Positions 18,094-27,613 of a stretch of DNA of 64,000 bases are shown one piece after another; the stretch's first letter is position 1; each line of letters opens with the position of its first letter. The position numbers and the translations under genes are program-made. The stretch is from NCBI GenBank assembly GCA_023436145.1, contig JAEZKP010000007.1:65709-129708 (forward strand), read 5' to 3'. The stretch is from Fibrobacterota bacterium (GTDB lineage: Bacteria; Fibrobacterota; Chitinivibrionia; Chitinivibrionales; Chitinispirillaceae). The notes beneath the pieces were generated by a model. The model made no database searches. It saw only the letters and a list, made by a program, of their open reading frames with translations, and was not told where the DNA came from.

Positions 18094-19377
18094 ATGAATG
18101 CATCAGAGATAAAGAAACATCTTTTTTCCCTCAATAATAAGGGAATAAAGTACGACCTTAACCGCATTAATGAAGCTGCGAAAAGGTGTGGAAATCCTCA
18201 GCTGGCTATTAAATGTTTTCATGTTGCAGGTACCAACGGAAAAGGTTCAACCTGTGCTTATCTTGAATCAATGTTGCGGAGTGCCGGCTTTAAAACCGGA
18301 CTTTACACATCACCACACTTGCTTTATTTTGAAGAACGTTTTCAGATTGATGGGAAAATAATCAGCGAAAAGCAGTGGCTCGAAGTTTATGAGGACATCA
18401 GGAATATTGTAGATGATCTTAACCTGACCTTTTTTGAGACTACTACACTTCTTGCTTTCGAATTATTTAAGCGCAATGAGGTTCAGTGGGCAGTATTTGA
18501 AACCGGTCTGGGAGGAAGATTGGATGCCACTAACATCATCAAGCCTGAAGTCTCGGTAATTACAAGGATCGCTCTTGATCATCAGGATCTGCTTGGTAAA
18601 GATATGGCTTCCATTGCCCGTGAAAAGGCGGGTATTATTAAAAAAGGTGTCCCTGCAGTTGTGGCCTCAAGTTGTGATCCTCTGGTCAGGAATGTTTTTT
18701 TAGACACTTGCAAAAATATGCAAGCCCCCTTTCATGAAGTTTCCTTTTCAGATGCTTCAGAAATATGTGAAACTTTATCAGCAACATCCTTCGCCAGAAA
18801 AGGAATAAGGTACATGTTAAAAATGGCTGGTAAATTCCAGGTTATCAATGCGCTGCTTGCTTTGGAAGCTTTGGAGATAGTATCACTTCTGGATACGGTT
18901 ACAAGTGCAGAGGGACTTTCCCGAACTTTTCTTCCATGCAGATTTCAACAAATCTCTTTCCGGCAGAAACAGTTGATCCTGGATGTTGGACATAATCCTG
19001 ATGCTGCTTGTGTGCTGGTTGATAATATTAAAAAACATTTTGCTAATGAACCTGTTTGCATTGTAACTGGCATAATGAAAGATAAAGATTACCCTGGCAT
19101 TCTCAAAAAGTATTGCGAAATCGCGGATACGATCATTCTGAGCAGGCCGCAGGTTGAGCGCGCATCCCTGCCAGAAGACCTTCTTAATTCTATACCACCG
19201 GGTAAGGTTAACACTAAAGTATGTAATACTATGGAAGAAGCAATAACAGAAGCCATTAACGGATATCACAAGGTAGTATGTATTGCCGGTTCTTTTTTTA
19301 CTGTGGGAGAAGCTTGCAGCCTGATGGGAATTAATCCGTTTTCTCAAGTCAGTGATGAAAGTTACACCACCAGATGA
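18094..19377 (+). CDS. folC: Folylpolyglutamate/dihydrofolate synthase FolC
   Basis: FolC adds glutamate to dihydropteroate (making dihydrofolate) and extends the polyglutamate tail of folates, using ATP. The 427-residue Mur-ligase-like protein has the P-loop GTNGKGSTCAYLE, the folate-binding YTSPHLLYFEERFQ, ETGLGGRLDATNII, the catalytic region TRIALDHQDLLG and the carbamylated-lysine region REKAGIIKKG. C-terminally ILDVGHNPDAA is typical. Whether it is bifunctional cannot be told from the sequence. The stop TGA directly abuts the stop of cheR on the other strand (shared TGATCA). Confidence 0.93.
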   Translation: MNASEIKKHLFSLNNKGIKYDLNRINEAAKRCGNPQLAIKCFHVAGTNGKGSTCAYLESMLRSAGFKTGLYTSPHLLYFEERFQIDGKIISEKQWLEVYEDIRNIVDDLNLTFFETTTLLAFELFKRNEVQWAVFETGLGGRLDATNIIKPEVSVITRIALDHQDLLGKDMASIAREKAGIIKKGVPAVVASSCDPLVRNVFLDTCKNMQAPFHEVSFSDASEICETLSATSFARKGIRYMLKMAGKFQVINALLALEALEIVSLLDTVTSAEGLSRTFLPCRFQQISFRQKQLILDVGHNPDAACVLVDNIKKHFANEPVCIVTGIMKDKDYPGILKKYCEIADTIILSRPQVERASLPEDLLNSIPPGKVNTKVCNTMEEAITEAINGYHKVVCIAGSFFTVGEACSLMGINPFSQVSDESYTTR

Positions 19378-20235
19378 TCAGGCTGCCCTGGTTTTTCTTT
19401 TAACCTGGTAATAAATTGTTCTTTCAGAAGAGATCATTTCAAAATCGGAATTATAGTTGGAGACAGATTCTGATGCACCGACAAACAGTACCCCCGAGGA
19501 CTGGAGCATCTGAGCGATTCTGGAGAGAATTTCTCTTTTCAAAACATCTGAAAAATAGATCAGTACATTTCTGCAAAAGACAATGTCCATCGGTCCCAGC
19601 TGTCTAAAATCGTATTGCAGGTTCAGTTTCTTAAAGAGAACCATTTTTTTGATTTCATCTTTGATGGTCCAGGTTTTTCCATTTGTCGTGAAATAGCGAC
19701 CTTTTATTTCCTCAGTTAAACCTCGGGAAATGGCAAAGCTGTCATAAGTTCCCTTTTTAGCCTGTTCCAGTACAGTTGAGGAAATATCGGTGGCTATAAT
19801 CTCCAGGTTCTGAAGAGAAATGTCTTTTCTTCCACGCAGTAACTCCTGAAAGGCGATCGCTATTGAGTAGGGTTCCTGCCCGGTGGAGCAGGCTGCAGAC
19901 CAGATGCGGATCTTCTCTTTCTTTTTCTGTTGTATCATATCGGCAAGCTGTGGTAATAGCTTGTTTTGAAGAACACTGAAAGGAGAAGAATCTCTGAACC
20001 ACAGGGTTTCATTTGTGGTCATGGCATCAATTATTCTCTCTTGTATTTTTTTGGTGGGATCCGAAGATGCTTTCAGGTATAAACATGAGAAAGAATCACA
20101 ACCCATCTCTTTCATCAGGCATTCAAGACGGTTTTGAATCAGGTAGCCTTTAGATTGGTCAAGGTGAATACCTGAGTTGGTTTCTATATAATTTCTGAAC
20201 ATTTCAAATTCATTTGAATCTAGAACTGTACTCAT
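19378..20235 (-). CDS. cheR: Chemotaxis methyltransferase CheR
   Basis: CheR methylates glutamates on chemoreceptors using S-adenosylmethionine, for adaptation. The 285-residue protein has an N-terminal all-helical CheR_N domain (1-75), then TTNETLWFRD, the SAM-binding motif IWSAACSTGQEPYSIAI (111-127) and FCRNVLIYFS. There is no C-terminal NWETF-binding pentapeptide or TPR extension. It is the last gene of the chemotaxis operon, ten bases after cheB, and converges head-on with folC without any spacer. The substrate receptors are not encoded in the window. Confidence 0.95.
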   Translation of the reverse strand: MSTVLDSNEFEMFRNYIETNSGIHLDQSKGYLIQNRLECLMKEMGCDSFSCLYLKASSDPTKKIQERIIDAMTTNETLWFRDSSPFSVLQNKLLPQLADMIQQKKKEKIRIWSAACSTGQEPYSIAIAFQELLRGRKDISLQNLEIIATDISSTVLEQAKKGTYDSFAISRGLTEEIKGRYFTTNGKTWTIKDEIKKMVLFKKLNLQYDFRQLGPMDIVFCRNVLIYFSDVLKREILSRIAQMLQSSGVLFVGASESVSNYNSDFEMISSERTIYYQVKRKTRAA

Positions 20236-20245
20236 TTTTTCCTTA

Positions 20246-21397
20246 TCAACCTGCGTAGCCTGAAAACCTGAAGATGGAATTTCTGGTGAGTGTAACTATT
20301 TCAGATGCTATGGAATCCAATGGAAGAGAGCTGTCAGATAGTTTTGCTTCATCGACTGATCTGGGCATCCCATAAACAACACAGCTTGATTCTGACTGAG
20401 TAATGCAGTAGCATTTTTTTCTTTTCAGGCAACGTACTCCATTAAGTCCATCACTTCCCATTCCGGTAAGAATTACTGCCAGAACACCGGATTCACCCCA
20501 ATGTTCGGCAACTGATCTGAACAGGACATCTACCGATGGTTTACAACTGTTTTCAGCAGGTCCGTCGTTTATTCCAATTACCGGTTTTCCCTGATTTATC
20601 CTGAGAACCATATGTTTTCCACCCTGGGCAATGTAAACCGTACCAGGAACAACTGGATCGTTTTCCTGAGCTTCCCTTACTGAGAGTGCTGATTTTTTGT
20701 CAAGGCTCTCGGCAAGAGATCTGGTGAAATGAGGTGGCATGTGCTGGACCAGAAGAATAGGTAACGGAAAGTCGCGGGGAAACTGAGGAATTAATTTGTT
20801 TAGTGCATCAGGGCCTCCTGTGGAGACGCCAATAACACAGGCACAGAAATTTCTAAGAAGCTCGCCTGGCTGTCTGGAAGGTAACGGTTGCTGAGCGGGA
20901 GCTGACTGTATTTGTACCGCAGGTTCTTTAATCCGGGCGGATGGTAATTTACCCGTATAAAATCGGATCTCCAGCAGGCGAAGTACAGATTTAATACTGT
21001 TTTTCAGGTGCAATATATTTTGCTGGTAATCTGATCCTGCTGGTTTGCAGATGAAATCTATCGCACCCGATTGTAAGGCTTCAACAGTAGCACGTGTACT
21101 GCTTGAAACGTCGGTGCTGACCATGATTACAGCAATATCAGGATAACTGCTTTTTAATTTTTTCAGAAATTCAATACCGTCCATTTCTGGCATATGAACA
21201 TCCACAAATACCAGATCGGGTTTTAGTTGTGGTATCTTTTTAAGGGCGATTTCTCCATTCGCTGCAGTCCCGGAAAGAGAGAATTCCGGAAAATCGTTAA
21301 TACTCTCTGATAGAATTTTCCGCCATAGTGCTGTATCGTCAACTATTAAGGTTCGGAGAACCATTGGAACATCCATTCTGTTAATATATTCAGGCAA
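20246..21397 (-). CDS. cheB: Chemotaxis methylesterase/glutamine deamidase CheB
   Basis: CheB removes methyl groups from chemoreceptors and is activated by CheA phosphorylation. The 383-residue protein has an N-terminal receiver domain with phospho-acceptor Asp66 (LVFVDVHMPEMDG), a Pro/Gln-rich linker around 160-180, and a C-terminal esterase. The catalytic triad is Ser192 in GVSTGGPDAL, His219 in LVQHMPP and Asp316 in TGMGSDGLNG. The start overlaps the cheW stop by eight bases; an alternative ATG lies eight codons in. It probably works with the adjacent CheR in adaptation. Confidence 0.95.
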   Translation of the reverse strand: MPEYINRMDVPMVLRTLIVDDTALWRKILSESINDFPEFSLSGTAANGEIALKKIPQLKPDLVFVDVHMPEMDGIEFLKKLKSSYPDIAVIMVSTDVSSSTRATVEALQSGAIDFICKPAGSDYQQNILHLKNSIKSVLRLLEIRFYTGKLPSARIKEPAVQIQSAPAQQPLPSRQPGELLRNFCACVIGVSTGGPDALNKLIPQFPRDFPLPILLVQHMPPHFTRSLAESLDKKSALSVREAQENDPVVPGTVYIAQGGKHMVLRINQGKPVIGINDGPAENSCKPSVDVLFRSVAEHWGESGVLAVILTGMGSDGLNGVRCLKRKKCYCITQSESSCVVYGMPRSVDEAKLSDSSLPLDSIASEIVTLTRNSIFRFSGYAG

Positions 21398-21854
21398 AAT
21401 TATGGCTGCTCACTGATTCCAGAAATTTTGCCATATCCAGTATTAGCAGTAATTCCTTCTCCAGTTTAACAACATGGTGAATGAATTTTCCATCTAATTC
21501 ATTTACATTAGGTGGAGTATGGTGAAGATCTTTATCCTCCACTGAAATGATGTCTCCTACATTATCAACCAGAATTCCAAAAATTTCATTGATTGAGGCT
21601 CTGCTTTCTTCTTCAAGAGACTTTAGAACCACGCATCTGGTTAAATTATTTATTGAACAAGCAGGCAGATTAAGACAGATTCCCGGGTCCAGTACAGTAA
21701 TTATCTGGCCCCGGAGGTTCATAAGTCCTCTGATAAAAGGGGGAGCGAGTGCAACCGGCGTCATATCAACGGATCTGTTTACTTCACGAATAAGAGACAC
21801 GTCTATTCCAAAAAGATATTCGTTCAAGGTTACCGTTATAAATGATCTACTCAC
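21390..21854 (-). CDS. cheW: Chemotaxis coupling protein CheW
   Basis: CheW links CheA to the chemoreceptors. The 154-residue single-domain protein shows the family pattern: FGIDVSLIREVNR, MTPVALAPPFIRGLMNLRGQIITVLD, and FGILVDNVGDIISV. It overlaps cheA upstream and cheB downstream by eight bases each, so translation of the three is coupled. The two CheW-like domains of the neighbouring CheA mean this operon supplies three such modules. Confidence 0.93.
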   Translation of the reverse strand: MSRSFITVTLNEYLFGIDVSLIREVNRSVDMTPVALAPPFIRGLMNLRGQIITVLDPGICLNLPACSINNLTRCVVLKSLEEESRASINEIFGILVDNVGDIISVEDKDLHHTPPNVNELDGKFIHHVVKLEKELLLILDMAKFLESVSSHNFA

Positions 21855-24657
21855 AATTCACCTCAATTTGTTTTATGAAATGGGAGATTAATGTTGGTAT
21901 GTCAAGCATTATGGTAAGATGATTATTGATTAACATAGAACCCAGAATTCCTTTACCTTTGATCTCACTGCTATCCAGGTTTAGCTCTGTGTCAATTGTA
22001 TCATATATCTGACCTGCGATAATACCCACATTCCGTTCATTATAGCGTGGAATTATTACATAGAACGCCTCAGAAGATTCCGGAGACCTGTTTACCGGAA
22101 GAAAATCATGTAATCTGATTAACGGGAGTGTTTTACCTTCATGATTAAGAAATTCCCTGTTTCCAATTATTTCTATTTGTTTATTATCTGCCTGTTCAAT
22201 CCTCGCGATATTGCATAGATCGATTCCGAATCTTTCTCTGGTTCCATTATCAAAGAGCAGAATCTCACTGTTGTTGGATAGTTCATCTTTTCCATTTTTC
22301 CCCTGAGCTTCATTTGTCTGTTCCAGATCAGTAAAGTGTAATCCGGCTTTCTGAGAGATACCACCAGGATCCAGAATCATAGCAACCTTGCCGTCACCCA
22401 TAATTGTTGCTCCTGCATAACACTGAGTGGATTTCAGAGAGTCGGGCAGGGGTTTAACTACGATCTCCTCACTTTCGTACACACTGTCCACTGCAAGTCC
22501 GTAAAGATGGTGTCCTGTCTTGAGGACCACAACCTTGACCGCGTTATTTACACTTTCTCTGCGGTCACCTTTTCCTGTTCTTCGCTCATCTTTCTTTTCC
22601 TGACTCTCCTGGTCTCCAGGTTTTCCCCTTCTGTCTGACCAGCGGGCACGTCGGTCCGGCAATCTTTCTCCGGTAACCGGGTGGATGAAAGTCGGTTGCA
22701 GATCCAATACTGAAGATAGCCTTACCAATGGTAGAAGCTTACCACGCAGGCGAGTTACCTCTGCTCCATGAATTCGCTCAATTTTCTGGGTTAATTCAAA
22801 ACTTCGGATTCTCAGCAGTTCCTCAACACTGACTTGCGGTATGGCAAAGGTGCGACCTTCAGCTGAAACTATCAGAGTGGGTATTATTGCCAGTGTCAAA
22901 GGGAGGGTGAGAGTAATCCGGCTTCCTTTTCCCTGAACCGACTCGATGCTTATTGTACCTCCCAGCCGTTCGATGTTGGATTTTACTACATCCATTCCCA
23001 CACCTCTACCCGAAATATCACTTACTTCCCGGGCTGTGCTGAATCCAGGCTGCATAATAAGCATTTGAATTTCATGACTGGACATTTCTGAGAGGCTTTT
23101 TTCGCTTACGATTCCTCTGGCAAGGGCAACTTCTTTTATCCTCTGTGTATCCAGGCCTCTTCCATCATCACTGATTTCCACCAGCACCTTTCCGCCTTCC
23201 TGACTGGCCAGCAATGAAATTGTACCAACCGATGGTTTTCCGCGGGCTATTCTTTCATCGATAGTCTCTATACCATGATCTGCACTATTACGAACCAGAT
23301 GTGTGAGTGGGTCAGAGAGCAACTCCACAATAGATTTGTCAAGCTCCACATTTTGCCCGCTCATCTCAAGGTTAATCTCTTTACCAAGTTTGTTGGAAAG
23401 ATCTCTGACCACACGAGGGAATTTATTGAAAACAACCGATATCGGTTGTAAGCGGGTTTGCATTATATTTTCCTGCAATAAAGTGGTCACAGAATCGACT
23501 GATTGTAAGGTGGTGGAGATACCGGGGATATCCTTTAAAGGCATTGATAAGAAGACTTTAAATTTCTGATATAGGCGTTCGATTTCGTTTTGACATATCC
23601 TGGCCAGTTCAACCTGGGAGTTGTTGATATTATCTTTTATTATCTTCAGTGCAGCCTCAAAATCCTTCTCAATATTCTTGTCAGTGTTTTCGATCGACAC
23701 ATAATCGGCTAGTTTGCCATTGAATTGCAGTAACAGCTGGTTTCTGCTAAGTACCAGCTCACCAGCAAGATTCATCAGATTATTCAGAAGACTTACCCTT
23801 ACCCGCAATGTGTCTTCCTGCGACCGTTTTTCTGCTACAGCCTCTTTTAATGGTGATGATGCAGCTGGGGTTTCGGAGAATTTTTCTGCCGGTTTGTTAT
23901 TGATAATTCTTTTTATGTCAATTTCCTGGAACATGTCATTTTCAATATTACAACCTGTACCAAGAAGATCTGGCTCGAGAACAGATGAGAAAAGAATGAT
24001 GTAAGTTATCTGCTTGGTATTTATATCTCTGATTCCATTTATTTCGTGATGATCAATATTTACATCGATTATTTCACCAATCCCAGCCCAAGCATCTATC
24101 AATGAAGAGGGGGGCAGGTTTTTCATTTCAAAGTAGGATGAGCGAAGAAATATCCGGTAGAGGTGTTTCCCGCTTTTTAAAAATTCACTTAGCTTTTGGT
24201 TGTCAATAATGGGATGTGCTCTGAGAATGTCCTGCTCTGCTCCGGGAGAGATTACAGATGTCTGTGAACCAGAGGGTATATCAGCTCTGAATGGTTGAAG
24301 CGCCTGCAACTCATTACTAATCGATATATTGCCGGTGTTTTCGATATCATCCAGCAATACCCTTAATTTGTCAATTCCCTTCAGCAACGCATCAGTTACC
24401 TGAGGTGTAACGGTCAGAGCATGATCCCTGATTCGGGATAAAACATTTTCCATCGCGTGTGCCAGGTCCGTTATCTGGCTGATTCCAAAAAAACTGAATC
24501 CACCCTTAATGCTGTGTACTGCGCGGAATATGCGGTTAATCAACGCATCTGAAACAGTGCCCCCTTCCCGCTCCAGAGTCAGCAAATCAGGTTCTACTGT
24601 TTGTAAATGCTCCCTGGATTCCAAAACCAGTTCATGAACCAGCTCCTTATCATTCAT
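21847..24657 (-). CDS. cheA: Chemotaxis histidine kinase CheA with two CheW-like domains
   Basis: CheA autophosphorylates on its P1 domain and passes phosphate to CheY/CheB. At 936 residues it is longer than most (about 650). Domains in order: P1 Hpt with His48 in AVHSIKGGFSFFG; a variable middle; P3 dimerisation helices around 290-410; HATPase P4 with the N-box LTHLVRNSADHG and DDGRGLD, GRGVGMDVV, ITLPLTL; then two CheW-like domains. The first (about 600-760) is interrupted by a 45-residue, very Arg/Lys/Glu-rich insert (RRARWSDRRGKPGDQESQEK...). The second (about 785-930) is more diverged. Its start overlaps the STAS gene stop by one base. Confidence 0.94.
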   Translation of the reverse strand: MNDKELVHELVLESREHLQTVEPDLLTLEREGGTVSDALINRIFRAVHSIKGGFSFFGISQITDLAHAMENVLSRIRDHALTVTPQVTDALLKGIDKLRVLLDDIENTGNISISNELQALQPFRADIPSGSQTSVISPGAEQDILRAHPIIDNQKLSEFLKSGKHLYRIFLRSSYFEMKNLPPSSLIDAWAGIGEIIDVNIDHHEINGIRDINTKQITYIILFSSVLEPDLLGTGCNIENDMFQEIDIKRIINNKPAEKFSETPAASSPLKEAVAEKRSQEDTLRVRVSLLNNLMNLAGELVLSRNQLLLQFNGKLADYVSIENTDKNIEKDFEAALKIIKDNINNSQVELARICQNEIERLYQKFKVFLSMPLKDIPGISTTLQSVDSVTTLLQENIMQTRLQPISVVFNKFPRVVRDLSNKLGKEINLEMSGQNVELDKSIVELLSDPLTHLVRNSADHGIETIDERIARGKPSVGTISLLASQEGGKVLVEISDDGRGLDTQRIKEVALARGIVSEKSLSEMSSHEIQMLIMQPGFSTAREVSDISGRGVGMDVVKSNIERLGGTISIESVQGKGSRITLTLPLTLAIIPTLIVSAEGRTFAIPQVSVEELLRIRSFELTQKIERIHGAEVTRLRGKLLPLVRLSSVLDLQPTFIHPVTGERLPDRRARWSDRRGKPGDQESQEKKDERRTGKGDRRESVNNAVKVVVLKTGHHLYGLAVDSVYESEEIVVKPLPDSLKSTQCYAGATIMGDGKVAMILDPGGISQKAGLHFTDLEQTNEAQGKNGKDELSNNSEILLFDNGTRERFGIDLCNIARIEQADNKQIEIIGNREFLNHEGKTLPLIRLHDFLPVNRSPESSEAFYVIIPRYNERNVGIIAGQIYDTIDTELNLDSSEIKGKGILGSMLINNHLTIMLDIPTLISHFIKQIEVNCE

Positions 24658-24974
24658 CAGTGCTTCTCCTGAATTTTTATTATTTTATCCAGCTTTATCT
24701 GGGTGAGAATCCGGAATGATTCTGCGCCAGCCTCGATTGAGAAAGCGATGTTACGTTTTTCACACTCTTTGTACAATCCCACGCATAAGGAAATACCCCT
24801 GGAATCGATGCGGATGACTGTTCTAAGATCAAGCACTAAATTTGCCCCTGAAGGCAGTTCAGCCATTTCTTTTTCAAATTCCTTTTCAAGTATAAGCACT
24901 TGATCTGCTGACATTTCGCCACTTACTTTCAGATAGACTGAATTTCCGATTGATTCTTTTTCTGATAAAGGCAT
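24657..24974 (-). CDS. STAS-domain protein heading the chemotaxis operon
   Basis: A 105-residue single STAS domain of the anti-sigma-antagonist type. The beta-alpha core is recognisable (VYLKVSGEMSADQVLILEKEF, NLVLDLRTVIRIDSRGISL), with Ser in IDSRG at the position phosphorylated in SpoIIAA. It begins the cheA-cheW-cheB-cheR operon and its stop (TGA) overlaps the cheA start by one base. STAS proteins at the head of chemotaxis clusters are known in other bacteria. Whether it acts on CheA or on a sigma-factor switch cannot be decided here. CCAGGAA serves as ribosome site. Confidence 0.82.
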   Translation of the reverse strand: MPLSEKESIGNSVYLKVSGEMSADQVLILEKEFEKEMAELPSGANLVLDLRTVIRIDSRGISLCVGLYKECEKRNIAFSIEAGAESFRILTQIKLDKIIKIQEKH

Positions 24975-25148
24975 AAAAACATTCCTGGAAAAAATTCCTA
25001 TTATATCTTTTCAATGGTACTTTTTTTGACAGTTTATTGCAATCGAAATTTGTTTTCAATGGTTATAGGGAAAGTAAAAAACTATATTTTAAGCAATTTT
25101 TAAATAAAAAATCTGCCACCATCGGTGATAAAAATGGAGGGAAATTCC

Positions 25149-25511
25149 ATGAAAAAAATTTTGCTGATTGCATTGCTGGTTTTTGGTGGTTGTGCAAACC
25201 GTCAGTCATTGAAAACCGAACCAAAACAGGAAATTCCAGGTAGAATCCAATTCTCCGGAGGGAGCGGAGATTCTTATGAGGATGCTGTTGTGATCACTGG
25301 GGTCCATAAACAGCATGAAGGCTTAGATGCTGAATACAGTTATATCAGCCAGAGACATGGAATTAAAAACAAGGATTGGCGACTTGTTGGACAGACTATT
25401 GTCAGGGAGAAAAAAGCAGTATTTGATGTGATCGAAATCTCACTTGGAAACGATTCTGGTCGTCGCATTTACTATTTCGATGTGACAGCATTTCCCTGGA
25501 AGAAAAAATAG
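25149..25511 (+). CDS. Small putative lipoprotein
   Basis: A 120-residue protein starting at ATG 25149, with GGAGG at 25135-25139 well placed; an in-frame ATG at 25125 lies before that site. The signal peptide MKKILLIALLVFGGCAN contains a convincing lipobox (FGGC), so the mature protein is probably lipid-anchored. The rest has a Gly/Ser-rich patch (GGSGDSYEDAVVITG) and beta-rich sequence ending in FDVTAFPWKKK. I recognise no family. It stands alone between the divergent chemotaxis operon and the IMPase gene. Confidence 0.72.
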   Translation: MKKILLIALLVFGGCANRQSLKTEPKQEIPGRIQFSGGSGDSYEDAVVITGVHKQHEGLDAEYSYISQRHGIKNKDWRLVGQTIVREKKAVFDVIEISLGNDSGRRIYYFDVTAFPWKKK

Positions 25512-25664
25512 CACACACTGTTTGATCCTGCAATGTTTAAAATGACTTCAGAGAGCTGTTGAGTGTAAGTTATGATTTTCAGTTATCTGCCTTGGAACCT
25601 GCTGATTTAAAAGTTATTATTTGCTCAACCCTGATAATAAACCATTTTTTTTTCAGGAGAACAC

Positions 25665-26477
25665 ATGGCTAAAATCTTGCAAATAGCCAAAGATGCATCC
25701 TTTGCGGCCGGTAAATTAATTCTATCGCTCCAGGGAAAAACTGAAGTTTTTCATAAAAATTCCAACTTTAATCTGGTAACCCAGGCAGATAAGGAATCTG
25801 AAAAAATTATAATCTCCATGATTCAATCTGCAATGCCGGATTCAGTGATTCTAAGTGAGGAAACTCTCTGGCAGCAAAATATCACTGCAAAGCAGCTTTG
25901 GATTATTGATCCTCTTGATGGCACTAATAATTTTGCCCATTCCATTCCTCACTATTCTATCTCTATCGCCTACGCAGAACATGGAATTGTAAAGGCGGCT
26001 GTGATTTATGATCCTAACAGAGATGAATTGTTTACAGCAGAATCCGGTATGGGGGCTTTTTGTAATGGCGAGAGAATCTCTGTCTCACAGAGCAAGTCTC
26101 TTAAAGATGCGGTTATTGCTACCGGTTTTTTTTACGAGCGGGGTGAAATGATGCAGAACACTCTTTTTTCCATCTACCGCTTATTAAAGGAAAATATTCA
26201 GGGAATTCGAAGGATGGGAAGTGCAGCGCTTGATCTTAGCTGGGTAGCCTGTGGCAGATATGAGGGATATTTTGAATATATGCTTTCACCATGGGATTTT
26301 GCTGCAGGAATGTTACTGGTAAGGGAGGCTGGAGGTGTTTGCAGTGATCGGGAAGGTTTTGAGCTGGAACTTGAATCCAGGGGAGTCATCTGCAGCAATA
26401 AATTTATATCCGAACAATTATTGGAATTGGTGGCATGGAGCGAAGTCAGTAAAATGGAAAAGCTGGTTCTGCGCTGA
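25665..26477 (+). CDS. Inositol monophosphatase family phosphatase (2)
   Basis: 270 residues with the Mg2+-dependent phosphatase signatures LSEETLW, WIIDPLDGTNNFAHSIPHYS and SPWDFAAGMLLVREAGG, the last two classic for inositol monophosphatase/SuhB proteins. The GTNNFAH form is closer to canonical SuhB/IMPase than the paralogue at 16657. It probably hydrolyses inositol-1-phosphate or a related sugar phosphate. CAGGAG sits seven bases before ATG 25665. No linked pathway gene indicates the substrate. Confidence 0.9.
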   Translation: MAKILQIAKDASFAAGKLILSLQGKTEVFHKNSNFNLVTQADKESEKIIISMIQSAMPDSVILSEETLWQQNITAKQLWIIDPLDGTNNFAHSIPHYSISIAYAEHGIVKAAVIYDPNRDELFTAESGMGAFCNGERISVSQSKSLKDAVIATGFFYERGEMMQNTLFSIYRLLKENIQGIRRMGSAALDLSWVACGRYEGYFEYMLSPWDFAAGMLLVREAGGVCSDREGFELELESRGVICSNKFISEQLLELVAWSEVSKMEKLVLR

Positions 26478-26671
26478 TACAAATATCTGCAGACTCAAAT
26501 TTAAGAGCAAACTAACTTAGTTTTTTTAGATATTTCAGTTAACCGTTCAATAAACTCAATCTGGTTTCGTAAACTATATGAAATCACCACGATAAAATAT
26601 TTATATTTTGCTTAATTTTATTTAAAAACTGAGCGGAAAAATACTGCTCTTTCGAGGAATCTGGCAGGCAT

Positions 26672-27592
26672 ATGATAGAACGAAATGATGTGTGTTGGTG
26701 CGGAAGTGGGAAGAAATACAAAAAATGTCATCTTTTTGAGGATCAGAAAAATAAATCTTCTGTGAAAATGGTTCCTAAAAAGAATCGTCTGGTGAAGACT
26801 GATATTGAAATTGAAAAGATGAGAGAAGCTGGAGTCTTTAACGGAGAACTGATGGACTATATTCGTCAATTTGTCAAAGCTGGCATCAGCACCGAGCAAC
26901 TTGATACACTTGTTCATCAGTACACGGTGGAGCATGGACATATACCCGCCTGCCTGGGATATCATGGTTATCACAAGTCAGTGTGCATTTCCCGCAATAA
27001 TGTTGTTTGTCATGGAATCCCATCTCCTGATGAATTCCTTTTGGATGGAGATATTGTTAATGTTGATCTGAGCACAATTGTGGATGGCTTCTATGCTGAT
27101 TCATCAGAAACCTTCTTGATTGGGCAGGTATCTAAGGAAGCTCGCCATCTTGTTGATGTTACCGCCAGAGCAATGATCAGGGGGATTGACGCTGTAAAGC
27201 CAGGGGTTTCCTTAAGGGCTGTTGCCGAAGCTATTGAGCCCTTTGTCAAGTCAAATGGCTGTTCTGTTGTGCAACAGTATACCGGACATGGAATCGGCAA
27301 AAGCTTTCATGAACATTTCACTGTTTACCATCACATTGATTCTGATTGTGACCAGGTTATTCTCGAGCCCGGAATGACCTTTACAGTCGAACCCATGGTA
27401 AATCTGGGGCATTATGCTGTAGTTACTGACCGTAAAGATGGTTGGACTGTGAGAACTAGAGATGGATCACTTTCTGCCCAATTTGAACATACAATACTGG
27501 TCACCGAAACAGGAGCGGAAGTACTTACTCTTACTCCGATGCAACGTAATTTAAATGTAAGACTCAAAGTTGACGAAACCTCCTATAAATGA
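26672..27592 (+). CDS. map: Methionine aminopeptidase type I with SEC-C motif
   Basis: Map removes the initiator Met from new proteins. Residues 1-25 hold a SEC-C zinc motif (CWCGSGKKYKKCH), also found at the end of SecA, which can bind ribosomes or other proteins. The catalytic domain carries the metal ligands: Asp pair in NVDLSTIVDGFYADSS, His in GHGIGKSFHEH, Glu in FTVEPMV and Glu in QFEHTILVTE, plus the His of YHGYHKSVCIS. At 306 residues it is a full enzyme with an N-terminal extension, a version known from several phyla. hflX follows 18 bases later. Confidence 0.95.
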   Translation: MIERNDVCWCGSGKKYKKCHLFEDQKNKSSVKMVPKKNRLVKTDIEIEKMREAGVFNGELMDYIRQFVKAGISTEQLDTLVHQYTVEHGHIPACLGYHGYHKSVCISRNNVVCHGIPSPDEFLLDGDIVNVDLSTIVDGFYADSSETFLIGQVSKEARHLVDVTARAMIRGIDAVKPGVSLRAVAEAIEPFVKSNGCSVVQQYTGHGIGKSFHEHFTVYHHIDSDCDQVILEPGMTFTVEPMVNLGHYAVVTDRKDGWTVRTRDGSLSAQFEHTILVTETGAEVLTLTPMQRNLNVRLKVDETSYK

Positions 27593-27613
27593 TGAAAATT
27601 TGTTATATAATTG

